The notes: generated by a model from the letters alone, not told the origin. Positions 53,335 to 62,568 are shown, counted from the first letter of the stretch. The stretch: 64,000 bases of DNA from Rhodoferax koreense (GCF_001955695.1 NZ_CP019236.1:1736001-1800000), one strand, 5' to 3'. Numbers and translations are program-made.

Positions 53335-54345
53335 TCAGTGCTGATGCCGGATGCGCGGATTGATGATGCCGTAGGTCAGGTCGACCAGCAGGTTGACCGC
53401 CATCACTACCGTGCCCAGCAGCAGCATGCCGCCTTGCAGCACGGGATAGTCGCGCCGGCTGATGGCTTCGATGAGCCACTTGCCCACGCCGGGCCAGGAG
53501 AAGATGGTCTCGGTCAGGATGGCGCCGGTGAACAACACGCCGACCTGCAGGCCGATGACGGTGACCACCGGGATCAGCGCGTTGCGCAGGCCGTGCAGGG
53601 CCACCACGCGCAGCTGCGACAGGCCCTTGGCGCGCGCCGTGCGGATGTAGTCCTCGCCCAGCACTTCGAGCATGGCCGAACGCGTCATGCGCGCGATCAC
53701 GGCCAGCGGATTGGTGCCGAGCACGATGGTCGGCAGCGCCAGGTGCGAGAGCGCCGACCAGAACGCGCCCTTGTCGTCCGACAGCAGCGAGTCGATCAGC
53801 AGGAAGCCGGTGGTGGGCTCGATGAAGTACTTCACATCGATGCGGCCCGACACCGGCGTCCAGCCGAGCTGGACCGAGAAAAGCAGGATCAGCAGCAGGC
53901 CCCACCAGAAGATTGGCATCGAGTACCCGGTGAGCGAGACCCCCATCACGCCGTGGTCGAGCAGGGAATTGCGCTTCACCGCCGCCAGGATGCCGGCCGG
54001 TATGCCGACGATCAGCGCGAACAGGATGGCGCAGATGGCCAGCTCGATGGTGGCCGGGAACAGCGCGGCGAATTCGCGCAGCACTGGCTCCTGGGTGATC
54101 AGCGACTTGCCGAGGTCACCCTGCAGCACGCGGCCGATATAGATGCCGTATTGCACGAGCACGGGTTTGTCGAGGCCGTACTCCACCAGCAGCGCGGCAT
54201 GCCGCGCAGGGTCGATGCCGCGCTCGCCGGCCATGGTTTCGATCGGATCGCCGGGCACGAGCCGGATCAGGAAAAACGCCAGCAGCGTCATGCCCAGGAA
54301 CGTGGGAATGATCAGGCTCAGGCGCGTCAACAGGAAGCGCAGCAT
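53335..54345 (-). CDS. dppB: Peptide ABC transporter permease DppB
   Basis: A 336-residue permease, first gene of the operon. LRFLLTRLSLIIPTFLGMTLLAFFLIRLVPGDP is the typical N-terminal helix with the RLVPGDP motif, and EVLGEDYIRTARAKGLSQLRVVALHGLRNAL is the EAA loop. With DppC it forms the channel. Upstream (54346-54536) lies the probable promoter region, with no operator I can name. Confidence 0.93.
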   Translation of the reverse strand: MLRFLLTRLSLIIPTFLGMTLLAFFLIRLVPGDPIETMAGERGIDPARHAALLVEYGLDKPVLVQYGIYIGRVLQGDLGKSLITQEPVLREFAALFPATIELAICAILFALIVGIPAGILAAVKRNSLLDHGVMGVSLTGYSMPIFWWGLLLILLFSVQLGWTPVSGRIDVKYFIEPTTGFLLIDSLLSDDKGAFWSALSHLALPTIVLGTNPLAVIARMTRSAMLEVLGEDYIRTARAKGLSQLRVVALHGLRNALIPVVTVIGLQVGVLFTGAILTETIFSWPGVGKWLIEAISRRDYPVLQGGMLLLGTVVMAVNLLVDLTYGIINPRIRHQH

Positions 54346-54536
54346 GGGATGTTGTTCAGAACTAAAGTATTTACCGGATCAGTCTAGCAAGCGTTTGCGC
54401 CTGGATGGGCGCGCCGGGCGGGGCCGCGGCTCCCGAGAAACCCGTATTGCAATGCGACTGGATTGGTGCATGGAGGCATGCTGGCGGACAATGCAGGAAG
54501 CGTGCCTGTATGTACAGCATCGAGCTGCTCCACCAA

Positions 54537-54566
54537 AGAAAAAGGCCGCATCGCTGCGGCCTTTCG
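54537..54566 (-). terminator. Rho-independent terminator of the SWIB gene
   Basis: AAAGGCCGCA and TGCGGCCTTT form a perfect 10-base stem with loop GCGA on the minus strand, followed by TTCTTTGG. It lies 22 bases after the SWIB-domain gene stop. Confidence 0.85.
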
Positions 54567-54586
54567 AACTCCGGAGGATGCCGGGT

Positions 54587-55018
54587 TTACTTCAGGTGCT
54601 TGCCGATGAGGCCGGCCATTTCGAACATCGACACCTGGGCCTTGCCGAAGACTTCCTTCAGCTTGGCGTCGGCATTGATCAGGCGCTTGTTGACCGCGTC
54701 CTGCAGCTTGTTCTTCTTGATGTAGACCCACAGCTTGCTGACCACTTCGGTGCGGGGCAGCGGCGTGGCGCCGACCACAGCGCCCAGAGCGGGGCTGGGC
54801 GTGAGGGCCTTCATGAAGGCGGCGTTGACGGTGCGCTTGGCGGCAGGGGCCTTCTTGGCGGCGGCCTTCTTGGCCGGAGCCGCCTTCTTGGCGGGCGCGG
54901 CCTTCTTCGCGGGAGCAGCTGCCTTCGCAGCTACTTTGGTCGCCGGAGCTGCTTTTTTTGCGGGTGCAGCTTTCTTGGCGGGAGCGGCTTTCGCCGCGGT
55001 CTTTTTTGCAGTTGCCAT
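54587..55018 (-). CDS. SWIB/MDM2-domain protein with histone H1-like Lys/Ala tail
   Basis: A 143-residue protein in two parts. Residues 1-62 are an Ala/Lys/Pro-rich tail made of repeated PAKKAA units, like eukaryotic histone H1 tails and the bacterial H1-like proteins, and should bind DNA. Residues 66-143 form a SWIB/MDM2 domain (FMKALTPSPALGAVV, LPRTEVVSKLWVYIKKNKLQD, KVFGKAQVSMFEMAGLIGKHL-like end). SWIB domains in eukaryotes belong to chromatin remodelling complexes; bacterial versions are known in Chlamydia. A nucleoid-organising role is inferred. Single gene with its own terminator. Confidence 0.88.
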   Translation of the reverse strand: MATAKKTAAKAAPAKKAAPAKKAAPATKVAAKAAAPAKKAAPAKKAAPAKKAAAKKAPAAKRTVNAAFMKALTPSPALGAVVGATPLPRTEVVSKLWVYIKKNKLQDAVNKRLINADAKLKEVFGKAQVSMFEMAGLIGKHLK

Positions 55019-55190
55019 GATTGAATGTGTCCTTGTTGGAGTTGACTAATCACCAGCGAAAAACTGCTTCTCCACCGGCAAGCGCGATGCTACTGGAGAA
55101 AAAACCCCTTTCCAAGGGGAAATGGGTTTTTTTCACTCTGGAGCGACCCTGTTTTCCCTCTGAAAGCAACGCTTTGTGCGATCGGGCGTC

Positions 55191-56165
55191 CTACAGTGAC
55201 TTCGTGCGCTGCGGCAAGGTCGCCAACAGTACGCCCAGGAGGGCGATGCCGAAGGCCAGGAGCTGCATGCCGCCAAAGCTTTCGCCGAGCACGAACACCC
55301 CGACCAGCGCCGCCGAAATCGGCAGCAGCACCATGAAGACGCCGGCCTGGGCCGCGGGCACGGTGCGCAGGCCGGTCATCCACAGCCATACCGTCCACAT
55401 GCTGGCCGCAAGGGCATAGAACACCAGCAGCAGCCAGATGCCTGGATGCACGGCCGGGAAATCGAAGGACAGCGCGAGGTACAGGCCCATCGGCGTCATC
55501 AGCGCCAGGCCCCAGAGGTTGATGAGTGCGCTGATGCGCTTGGGCGCGAGGCTGCCGGTGAGTTTCTTGCCGATCACCGCGTAGACGGCTTCGCAGAACA
55601 CCGAGCCCAGCACCAGCAGGTTGCCGAGCATCTCGTCGCGCGCGCCGGGCGAGTCGGCGACGCCGCCATGCGCAGCAGGTTCCGATCTCGAAAGGGCCAG
55701 CAAGCCGATGCCCAGCGCCCCGCAGGCGATGGCCGCGCCGATGCGCAGGCTGATGCGTTCGCGCAGGAAGGCCCAGCTCATCAGGGCCACCACGGCCGGT
55801 ATCGAGGCCATGATCACGCCGGCGGAGACCGCGCTGGTCATGCGCACGCCGCTGACCATGCAGATGGTGAACAGGAAGTTGCCGAAGAAGGATTCCAGGA
55901 ACACCAGGCGCTTGACCTGGCCCGTCATCCGTGGCTCGGCCGGGCCGCGCCTGAGCCAAGGCAGCATGGCGACGGCCGCGATGCCGAAGCGCAGCCAGGC
56001 CAGCAGGAACACCGGCAGGGCGGCCGCAAGCGGCTTGGACAGGGCGACGTAGCTGCCCGTCAACGCCATGCCCAGCGCCAGGCAGCCATAGGCCATGCCG
56101 CGGCTGGGCAAGGCCGGAGCCGCGGCCGTGTTGGCCGCCGCCTCCGCGGGATTCACTAGACTCAT
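55191..56165 (-). CDS. EamA-family (DMT) transporter
   Basis: A 324-residue membrane protein with about ten helices in two EamA repeats: GMALTGSYVALSKPLAAALPVFLLAWLRF at the start, MASIPAVVALMSWAFLRERISLRI ending repeat one, and VLLPISAALVGVFVLGESFGGMQL ending repeat two. Substrate unknown, probably a metabolite or amino acid. It is not closely similar in appearance to the EamA protein at 18166. The ATG at 56165 is chosen; an ATG nine codons upstream (56192) is possible. It diverges from the cyclotransferase-like gene by 32 bases. Confidence 0.8.
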   Translation of the reverse strand: MSLVNPAEAAANTAAAPALPSRGMAYGCLALGMALTGSYVALSKPLAAALPVFLLAWLRFGIAAVAMLPWLRRGPAEPRMTGQVKRLVFLESFFGNFLFTICMVSGVRMTSAVSAGVIMASIPAVVALMSWAFLRERISLRIGAAIACGALGIGLLALSRSEPAAHGGVADSPGARDEMLGNLLVLGSVFCEAVYAVIGKKLTGSLAPKRISALINLWGLALMTPMGLYLALSFDFPAVHPGIWLLLVFYALAASMWTVWLWMTGLRTVPAAQAGVFMVLLPISAALVGVFVLGESFGGMQLLAFGIALLGVLLATLPQRTKSL

Positions 56166-56197
56166 GGCTCTCGAATGGGAAAAAACAGCCACCGATC

Positions 56198-56611
56198 ATG
56201 CCCCAAACCCCGGATTCCCTGGCCCGCAGCGCCCGCCATGTGTTCGTCTATGGCACCTTGCGCCGTGGTGGCGCCAACGACATCAACCGGCTGGCGCCCG
56301 CACCCGCCTTCGTCGGCACTGCGCAGATCGAGGGCGTGATGCACCATCTGGGCGCATACCCCGGCGTGCGCCTGCAGGCCGGCGGCACGGTCCAGGGCGA
56401 GGTCTATGCGATCGCGCCCGAGGTGGAGCGCCTCCTCGACGAGATCGAGATGATCCTGCCCGAGCCCACGGGCGAATACCTCAAGCGCGAACTGGCCGTG
56501 CAGGTCGGGCCGCGCCAGCTCGCGTGCCTCGTCTACGAAATCAGCCCGGCGCATGCCGACGGGAAACCGGTGATTGCCAGCGGTGACTGGATCGCCAATA
56601 AAGATGGGTGA
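56198..56611 (+). CDS. Gamma-glutamylcyclotransferase-like (AIG2) protein
   Basis: A 137-residue protein of the GGCT/AIG2 fold. VFVYGTLRRGGAND is the signature substrate loop, and the catalytic Glu is expected in LLDEIEMILP. Related proteins release 5-oxoproline from gamma-glutamyl peptides or amines; members near polyamine genes often act on gamma-glutamylamines, which would fit the potFGHI operon 130 bases downstream. Substrate is inferred only. Confidence 0.82.
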   Translation: MPQTPDSLARSARHVFVYGTLRRGGANDINRLAPAPAFVGTAQIEGVMHHLGAYPGVRLQAGGTVQGEVYAIAPEVERLLDEIEMILPEPTGEYLKRELAVQVGPRQLACLVYEISPAHADGKPVIASGDWIANKDG

Positions 56612-56742
56612 GAGGCCCCAACTCTTCTTACAATGCCCCGCTGAATCCGCCCGGCGCCGGCTTGAAGCAGGCACGTGTCTTGCGGCATTTCACCGGTCCA
56701 TCTGCATCACTCGACTGTCATTTTGAAGGAGTAGTCGGCTTT

Positions 56743-57918
56743 ATGAAGAAGTATCTCTGGGTTTTCGCTCTGTCCGCCATGACCCTGGCCGCCTGCGGAA
56801 AGAAGGAAGAGGCGCCGGCTCCCGCCGCCGCGCCCGCACCGGCCTCGGCCCCGGTGGCCGCCGCCCCGGCGCCGGCACCCGAGCCCGCTGAGGAGAAGGT
56901 GCTCAACATCTACCAGTGGCCCGACTACATCGCCAAGGACATGGTCGCCAACTTCGAGAAGGAGACCGGCATCAAGGTCAACTACCAGACCTTCGAGAAC
57001 AACGAAGCGCTGCAGGCCAAGCTCGTCGCCGGCAACAGCGGCTACGACCTCGTTGTGCCAGGCGCCGTGTTCGTCAAGGGCCAGATCGACGGCGGCCTGC
57101 TGGCCAAGCTCGACAAGAGCAAGATCCCGAACTACGGCAACCTCGACCCCGATTTGATGTCCAAGCTGACCACGGTCGACCCCGGCAACGAATACGTCGT
57201 GCCATGGGCCTGGAGCTACACCACGGTGGGCATCAACAAGGCCAAGGTCGCCAAGGCCCTGGGCTCCACGCCCATGCCGGCCAACGCCTGGGACCTGGTG
57301 TTCAACCCGACCTACACCGCCAAGCTCAAGTCCTGCGGCATCGCCTACCTGGATTCGCCCACCGAGGTGATTCCGCCGGCCATGCACTACCTCGGCAAGA
57401 ACGCCTATTCGAACGACCCGGCCGACCACAAGGCCGCTGGCGAGATGCTGGCCAAGGTGCGTCCGCACATCCGCCTGTTCTCGAGCACCATGATCGACGA
57501 CCTGGCCGGCGGCAAGGCCTGCGTGGCGCTCGGCTGGGCCGGCGACATGAACATCGCCAAGGCGCGCGCCATCGAGAACAAGAACGGCAACGACATCCAG
57601 GTGCTGCTGCCCGAGTCCGGCGGCTTGATCTTCATGGACAACCTGGCGATTCCGAAGGACGCGAAACATCCGAACAACGCGATGGCCTTCATCAACTACT
57701 TCCTCAAGCCCGAAGTCTCGGCCTCGCTGACCAATGAACTCAGCTACCCCACCGCCAACAAGGCCAGCCTGGCCAACGTGACGCCGGAGATCGCCGCCGA
57801 CAAGACGGTGTTCGTCGACGCGGACAACATGAAGAAGATGGTGTCGCCGGCCAGCTTCACCAACGAAGCGCGCGAGTCGATGAGCAACGTCTACACGCAA
57901 TTCAAGAAGGGCAAGTAG
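56743..57918 (+). CDS. potF: Polyamine-binding lipoprotein
   Basis: A 391-residue substrate-binding protein for putrescine or spermidine. Unlike enterobacterial PotF, it begins as a lipoprotein: the lipobox LAAC lies near residue 22, followed by a Lys/Glu patch and a Pro/Ala-rich linker (about 30-55) before the binding domain starts at VLNIYQWPDYIAKD. The domain keeps SGYDLVVPGAVFV, VPWAWSYTTVGIN and ESGGLIFMDNLAIPKDAKHPNNAMAFINYFL. AAGGAG lies 12 bases before the ATG. A strong terminator follows before potG, which would keep the binding protein more abundant than the rest. Confidence 0.9.
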   Translation: MKKYLWVFALSAMTLAACGKKEEAPAPAAAPAPASAPVAAAPAPAPEPAEEKVLNIYQWPDYIAKDMVANFEKETGIKVNYQTFENNEALQAKLVAGNSGYDLVVPGAVFVKGQIDGGLLAKLDKSKIPNYGNLDPDLMSKLTTVDPGNEYVVPWAWSYTTVGINKAKVAKALGSTPMPANAWDLVFNPTYTAKLKSCGIAYLDSPTEVIPPAMHYLGKNAYSNDPADHKAAGEMLAKVRPHIRLFSSTMIDDLAGGKACVALGWAGDMNIAKARAIENKNGNDIQVLLPESGGLIFMDNLAIPKDAKHPNNAMAFINYFLKPEVSASLTNELSYPTANKASLANVTPEIAADKTVFVDADNMKKMVSPASFTNEARESMSNVYTQFKKGK

Positions 57919-57960
57919 TACCTGCCGTTCGGCCCTGTGCCCCGTGGCCGATGCCTCATC

Positions 57961-57994
57961 AAGCTGCGCCAGCCCCGTGTTGGCGCAGCTTTTT
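57961..57994 (+). terminator. Partial terminator between potF and potG
   Basis: AAGCTGCGCCA and TGGCGCAGCTT form a perfect 11-base stem with a 9-base loop and a run of five T. It lies 43 bases after potF and 34 before potG, inside one operon, so it probably lets only part of the transcripts reach potGHI. Confidence 0.85.
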
Positions 57995-58027
57995 CATGTG
58001 TGAAATGAATTCCAGGATCTTTTTTCG

Positions 58028-59140
58028 ATGACGGCTTCCGATCTGCCCGACGATGGTTTCCTGCGCACGGAGCGCATCGTCAAACGTTTCGACGACGTGG
58101 TGGCCGTCGACCATGTGTCGATTTCGGTCAAGCGCGGCGAAATCTTCGCCCTGCTCGGCAGCTCCGGCTGCGGCAAATCGACCTTGCTGCGCATGCTGGC
58201 CGGCTTCGAGACGCCGACCTCGGGACGGGTGATCCTCAACGGCGTGGACATCGCCGCCCTGCCGCCGTACGAGCGGCCGATCAACATGATGTTCCAGTCG
58301 TATGCGCTGTTCCCCCACCTGAGCGTGTGGGACAACATCGCTTTCGGCCTCAAGCGCGAGGGCATGGCCCGTGCCCAGTTGAATGAACGGGTCGACGAGA
58401 TGCTGAACCTGGTGCAACTGGCCGACTTCGCGCGCCGCAAGCCGCACCAGCTCTCGGGCGGCCAGCAGCAACGCGTGGCGCTGGCACGCAGCCTGGCCAA
58501 GAAGCCACAGTTGCTGCTGCTCGACGAGCCGCTGGGCGCTCTGGACAAGAAGCTGCGCGAACGCACGCAGTTCGAGTTGGTGAACATCATCGAGTCGGTC
58601 GGCGTCACCTGCGTAATGGTGACCCACGACCAGGAGGAAGCCATGACCATGGCCTCGCGCATCGCGGTGATGAGCAAAGGCCAGGTGCTGCAGGTCGGCA
58701 CGCCCAAGGAAATCTACGAATACCCGAACTGCCGCTTCGTCGCGGACTTCATCGGCAACATCAACCTGTTCGATGGCCGGCTCAGCGTGGACGAGGCCGA
58801 TCGCTGCGAGGTGACGACGGCCGAGGGCGTCTTGCACGTGGGCCACGGCATCACCGGCGCGGTGGGCATGGCGCTGTCTGTGGCGGTGCGGCCCGAAAAG
58901 ATCCACATCGCCAAGGCGCGGCCCGCGGGTGTGACGCGCAACCTGTTCACCGGCACGGTGCGCGAGATCGCCTACCTCGGCAGCTACAGCACCTATGTGA
59001 TCGACATGGCCAACGGCCACCGCGTCAAGGTCACCAACACCAATGCCACGCGCGAAGGCGGCGAGGGCGGCGACATCACCTGGGGCGATGCCGTCTACTT
59101 CTGGTGGGACGGGGCGGCACCGGTGGTGCTGACGCAGTAG
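58028..59140 (+). CDS. potG: Polyamine ABC transporter ATP-binding protein
   Basis: A 370-residue ATPase that drives polyamine import. Walker A GSSGCGKSTLLRMLAG, signature LSGGQQQRVALARSLAKKP, Walker B LLLLDEPLGALDKKLRERT and MVTHDQEEAMTMASRIAVM are intact; a C-terminal TOBE domain (about 280-360) includes VAVRPEKIHIAKARP. The form YALFPHLSVWDNIAFGLKREGM fits PotG rather than PotA. First gene after the partial terminator. Confidence 0.93.
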   Translation: MTASDLPDDGFLRTERIVKRFDDVVAVDHVSISVKRGEIFALLGSSGCGKSTLLRMLAGFETPTSGRVILNGVDIAALPPYERPINMMFQSYALFPHLSVWDNIAFGLKREGMARAQLNERVDEMLNLVQLADFARRKPHQLSGGQQQRVALARSLAKKPQLLLLDEPLGALDKKLRERTQFELVNIIESVGVTCVMVTHDQEEAMTMASRIAVMSKGQVLQVGTPKEIYEYPNCRFVADFIGNINLFDGRLSVDEADRCEVTTAEGVLHVGHGITGAVGMALSVAVRPEKIHIAKARPAGVTRNLFTGTVREIAYLGSYSTYVIDMANGHRVKVTNTNATREGGEGGDITWGDAVYFWWDGAAPVVLTQ

Positions 59141-59150
59141 AAAGCGCCGC

Positions 59151-60086
59151 ATGAAAACTTCCGCCCGCATCCAGTGGCGCCCGGGACGGCGCTTCGTCAT
59201 CGGCCTGCCGATGCTCTGGCTGGTTCTGTTCTTCCTGGTGCCGTTCCTGATCCTGTTGCGCATCAGCGTGACCGACATGGGCGGAGGCGTGGACCCGTTC
59301 GCGCCGCTGTTCGCCGTAATCGACGGCAGCTGGCACGTGATCATGAAGATCGGCAACTACGGTTCGCTGTTCGTCGACGCGGCCGGAGGCAACGCGTTCG
59401 GCGACACCATCTACATGGACGCCTTCCGCACCTCGCTGCGCTACGCGTTCTGGACCACGGTGCTGTGCCTCCTGATCGGTTATCCCTTCGCCTATTTCAT
59501 GGCCCGCGCGCGGCCCGGCGTACGGCCGGCGCTGCTCATGCTGGTGATGCTGCCGTTCTGGACTTCGTTGTTGCTGCGCGTCTACGCCTGGAAGGGGATC
59601 CTGGCCGACCAGGGCATCGTCAACCAGCTGCTGCTGGCCACCGGCCTGGTGCAGGAGCCGGTTCAGATGCTCTACACCGACTTCTCCATGCTGGTCGGCA
59701 TGACCTATGTGTATTGCCCGTTCATGATCCTTCCGCTGTACGCCACGCTGGTGAAGATGGACCTGCGCCTGCTCGAGGCCGCATACGACCTGGGCGCGAG
59801 CCCGTGGAAGGCTTTCTGGCTCGTCACCGTGCCGCTGAGCAAGGCCGGCATCATCTCGGGCTCGATGCTGGTGTTCATCCCGGCGCTCGGCGAATTCGTG
59901 ATTCCCTCGTTGCTTGGCGGCGCCGAAAACATCCTGATCGGCCGCGTCGTGTGGGACGAGATGTTCAGCAGCAACAACTGGCCCCGGGCCGCGGCGCTGG
60001 CCATCGTGCTGATCCTGCTGATATTGGTGCCGCTGGCCGTTCATCACCACTACAGTGCCAAGGCCGACGCAGGGGCGCAGACGTGA
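59151..60086 (+). CDS. potH: Polyamine ABC transporter permease
   Basis: A 311-residue permease with six membrane segments. LWLVLFFLVPFLILLRISVTD is the first helix, and LRLLEAAYDLGASPWKAFWLVTVPLSKAGI is the EAA loop that contacts the ATPase. Forms the channel with PotI. It begins 10 bases after potG and its TGA overlaps the potI ATG. Confidence 0.92.
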   Translation: MKTSARIQWRPGRRFVIGLPMLWLVLFFLVPFLILLRISVTDMGGGVDPFAPLFAVIDGSWHVIMKIGNYGSLFVDAAGGNAFGDTIYMDAFRTSLRYAFWTTVLCLLIGYPFAYFMARARPGVRPALLMLVMLPFWTSLLLRVYAWKGILADQGIVNQLLLATGLVQEPVQMLYTDFSMLVGMTYVYCPFMILPLYATLVKMDLRLLEAAYDLGASPWKAFWLVTVPLSKAGIISGSMLVFIPALGEFVIPSLLGGAENILIGRVVWDEMFSSNNWPRAAALAIVLILLILVPLAVHHHYSAKADAGAQT

Positions 60087-60904
60087 TGAAAAGCCTGACC
60101 CGTTTCCTGGAGCGCCGTCTCGGCCGGTTCTGGATGGCCGCGGTGTATCTGTTCCTGTACGCGCCGCTGGTGTTCCTGGTGGTCTTCTCCTTCAACAGCA
60201 CACGGCAGGACGGCGTGTTCACCGGTTTTTCCCTGCGCTGGTACCAGGCGCTGGTGGACGACTCGCGCCTGGTCGAGGGTTTCTTCCTGTCGCTGAAGGT
60301 GGCGCTGATCACCGGCACGCTGTCGGTGGTGCTGGGCACCTTCTCGGCCTTCGTGCTGGTGCGCTATCTGCGTTTTCGCGGGCGCACGCTGTTCTCTGGC
60401 ATGGTGAATGCGCCGCTGGTGATGCCCGAGGTGATCATCGGCCTGTCGCTGTTGCTGCTGATGGTGGCGGTACAGCGTGTGCTCGGCTGGCCCGAGCGCG
60501 GCATGTTGACCATCGTGCTCGGCCACACGTTGCTCGGCATGGCCTATGCCACGGTGGTCATCCAGTCGCGCCTGCGCGAGATGGACCGCTCCATCGAAGA
60601 GGCCGCGATGGACCTGGGCTGCCGGCCGGCGGAGGTGTTCTTCCTGGTGACGCTGCCCAACATCGCGCCGTCGCTGGTGGCGGCCTGGCTGTTGTCGTTC
60701 ACGCTGTCCTTCGACGACGTGGTGATTTCCGAGTTCCTCTCCGGCCCGGGCGTGACCACGCTGCCGCAGGTGATCTTCAGTTACGCCCGCCGCGGCGTGA
60801 ATCCCTCGATCTATGCGGCTGCGGCCCTGTTGATCGCCACCGTGAGCCTGGGCATCCTGGCCTACAGCCTCACGGTGCTGCGCCGCCAGAAGCGGGCGGT
60901 TTAA
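60086..60904 (+). CDS. potI: Polyamine ABC transporter permease
   Basis: A 272-residue permease, partner of PotH. FLYAPLVFLVVFSFNSTRQDGVFTGFSLRWYQALVDD is characteristic of PotI, and IEEAAMDLGCRPAEVFFLVTLPNIAPSL is the EAA loop. It starts on the base that ends potH (overlap of one base) and closes the operon. A 19-base palindrome follows (60927-60945) but has no T run. Confidence 0.92.
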   Translation: MKSLTRFLERRLGRFWMAAVYLFLYAPLVFLVVFSFNSTRQDGVFTGFSLRWYQALVDDSRLVEGFFLSLKVALITGTLSVVLGTFSAFVLVRYLRFRGRTLFSGMVNAPLVMPEVIIGLSLLLLMVAVQRVLGWPERGMLTIVLGHTLLGMAYATVVIQSRLREMDRSIEEAAMDLGCRPAEVFFLVTLPNIAPSLVAAWLLSFTLSFDDVVISEFLSGPGVTTLPQVIFSYARRGVNPSIYAAAALLIATVSLGILAYSLTVLRRQKRAV

Positions 60905-60926
60905 ACCATTTCATCCAGTCGATTTT

Positions 60927-60945
60927 CTTTCCACGATGTGGAAAG
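60927..60945. promoter_or_regulatory. Palindrome downstream of potI
   Basis: CTTTCCAC-GAT-GTGGAAAG is a perfect inverted repeat 23 bases after potI. Without a T run it is a poor intrinsic terminator, and it could be an operator in the aceA control region. Confidence 0.4.
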
Positions 60946-60969
60946 TCAAAATGCTGCACTGCAAGATTT

Positions 60970-61060
60970 TTCTCAATATGAGAATTGTCTTTTCACATCG
61001 AGGAATTATGACCGTAAGTGATTGAATTTAAACGAATAAATATTTGTCTTATATAAGACA
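60970..61060 (+). promoter_or_regulatory. AT-rich aceA control region with two perfect palindromes
   Basis: This is the most AT-rich stretch of the window. It holds TTCTCA-ATA-TGAGAA (60970-60984) and the 16-base perfect palindrome TGTCTTATATAAGACA (61045-61060), the second about 115 bases before the aceA start. The TTATATAA core with TCTTAT/ATAAGA arms resembles GntR-type operators linked to central-carbon genes in this group, so control of the glyoxylate shunt by such a repressor is likely. Regulator identity is inferred. Confidence 0.6.
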
Positions 61061-61173
61061 TAAGATGCAAATCAACTCTTATAGAAGACTAGAATTTACT
61101 CACCGGCCCAGAAGCTGAAGCAGAAATGCCGATGCCCGAGCCGATCCCTTTCAACCACCTCAGGAGTACCGTC

Positions 61174-62493
61174 ATGCCCCAATCGATCACCGAACAGCTC
61201 AGCCGCGAACAGCAGGTCGCCGCCCTCGAAAAGGACTGGGCCACCAACCCCCGCTGGAAAGGCATCAAGCGCGGCTACAGCGCCGCCGACGTCGTGCGGC
61301 TGCGCGGCTCCTTCCCGGTCGAGCACACGTTGGCGCGCCGCGGTGCCGAGAAGCTGTGGAACCTGGTGAACAACGAGCCGTATGTGAACTGCCTCGGCGC
61401 GCTCACCGGCGGCCAGGCCATGCAGCAGGTCAAGGCCGGCATCAAGGCCATCTACCTTTCCGGCTGGCAGGTCGCCGCCGACAACAACGGCTATGCCGCC
61501 ATGTACCCCGACCAGTCGCTGTATCCGGTGGACTCGGTGCCCAAAGTGGTCGAGCGCATCAACAACACCTTCACCCGTGCCGATGAAATCCAATGGTCCA
61601 AGGGCATGAATCCCGGCGACGAAGGCTACATCGACTACCACGCACCGATCGTGGCCGATGCCGAAGCCGGTTTCGGCGGCGTGCTCAACGCCTTCGAGCT
61701 GATGAAGGCCATGATCCGCGCCGGCGCCGGTGGCGTGCACTTCGAGGACCAGTTGGCTTCGGTGAAGAAATGCGGCCACATGGGCGGCAAGGTGCTGGTG
61801 CCGACGGCCGAGGCCGTGCAGAAGCTGATCGCCGCGCGCATGGCCGCCGACGTCTACGGCGTGCCGACTCTGGTGATCGCCCGCACCGATGCCGAAGCCG
61901 CCGACCTGCTGACCAGCGACTACGACGAGAACGACAAGCCTTTCATCACCGGCGAACGCACGGCCGAAGGTTTCTACAAGACGAAGAAGGGCATCGACCA
62001 GGCCATCTCGCGCGCCATTGCCTATGCCCACTACGCCGACCTGGTGTGGTGCGAAACCGGCACGCCCGATCTGGCCTTCGCCAAGAAGTTCGCCGATGCC
62101 GTGCACAAGGTTCATCCGGGCAAGATGCTGGCCTACAACTGCTCGCCGTCGTTCAACTGGAAGAAGAACCTGGACGACGCCACCATTGCCAAGTTCCAGA
62201 AGGAACTCGGCGCCATGGGCTACAAGTACCAGTTCATCACGCTGGCCGGCATCCACAACATGTGGTTCCACATGTTCGATCTGGCGCAGGACTACGTGGC
62301 GCGCGGCATGTCGGCCTATGTCGACAAGGTGCAGGAACCCGAATTCGCGGCGCGTGACCGCGGCTACAGCTTCGTTTCGCACCAGCAGGAAGTCGGCACG
62401 GGTTATTTTGACGAAGTGACGACGGTGATCCAGGGCGGCAAGTCCAGCGTGACGGCGCTGACGGGCTCGACCGAAGAAGAACAGTTCCACTGA
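61174..62493 (+). CDS. aceA: Isocitrate lyase
   Basis: First enzyme of the glyoxylate shunt: splits isocitrate to succinate and glyoxylate, allowing growth on acetate, fatty acids and similar carbon sources. The 439-residue protein has the catalytic Cys in [14 protein letters not shown], the metal-binding [10 protein letters not shown], and the [13 protein letters not shown] segment. ATG at 61174 has AGGAG nine bases upstream; an in-frame ATG at 61126 lacks a site. Transcribed alone, with a palindrome-rich leader and a terminator downstream; no malate synthase is adjacent. Confidence 0.96.
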   Translation: MPQSITEQLSREQQVAALEKDWATNPRWKGIKRGYSAADVVRLRGSFPVEHTLARRGAEKLWNLVNNEPYVNCLGALTGGQAMQQVKAGIKAIYLSGWQVAADNNGYAAMYPDQSLYPVDSVPKVVERINNTFTRADEIQWSKGMNPGDEGYIDYHAPIVADAEAGFGGVLNAFELMKAMIRAGAGGVHFEDQLASVKKCGHMGGKVLVPTAEAVQKLIAARMAADVYGVPTLVIARTDAEAADLLTSDYDENDKPFITGERTAEGFYKTKKGIDQAISRAIAYAHYADLVWCETGTPDLAFAKKFADAVHKVHPGKMLAYNCSPSFNWKKNLDDATIAKFQKELGAMGYKYQFITLAGIHNMWFHMFDLAQDYVARGMSAYVDKVQEPEFAARDRGYSFVSHQQEVGTGYFDEVTTVIQGGKSSVTALTGSTEEEQFH

Positions 62494-62508
62494 ACTGCCG
62501 AGAGCCCT

Positions 62509-62566
62509 GTCGGCGACCTTGCTCGCCGACACTTCAAGCCCGAGGTTTACGCCCCGGGCTTTTTTC
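62509..62566 (+). terminator. Terminator region after aceA
   Basis: Two hairpins in a row: GTCGGCGA with TCGCCGAC (62509-62530), then AAGCCCG with CGGGCTT followed by TTTTTCG (62536-62566). The second is a standard intrinsic terminator and ends 2 bases before the stop of the convergent RlpA-like gene. Confidence 0.85.
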
Positions 62567-62568
62567 GT

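Noticed and set aside
54840..55015. Possible tandem DNA repeat or CRISPR-like array
   Set aside because: The repeats encode the PAKKAA tail of the SWIB protein, are in frame, short and degenerate, and have no spacer structure.
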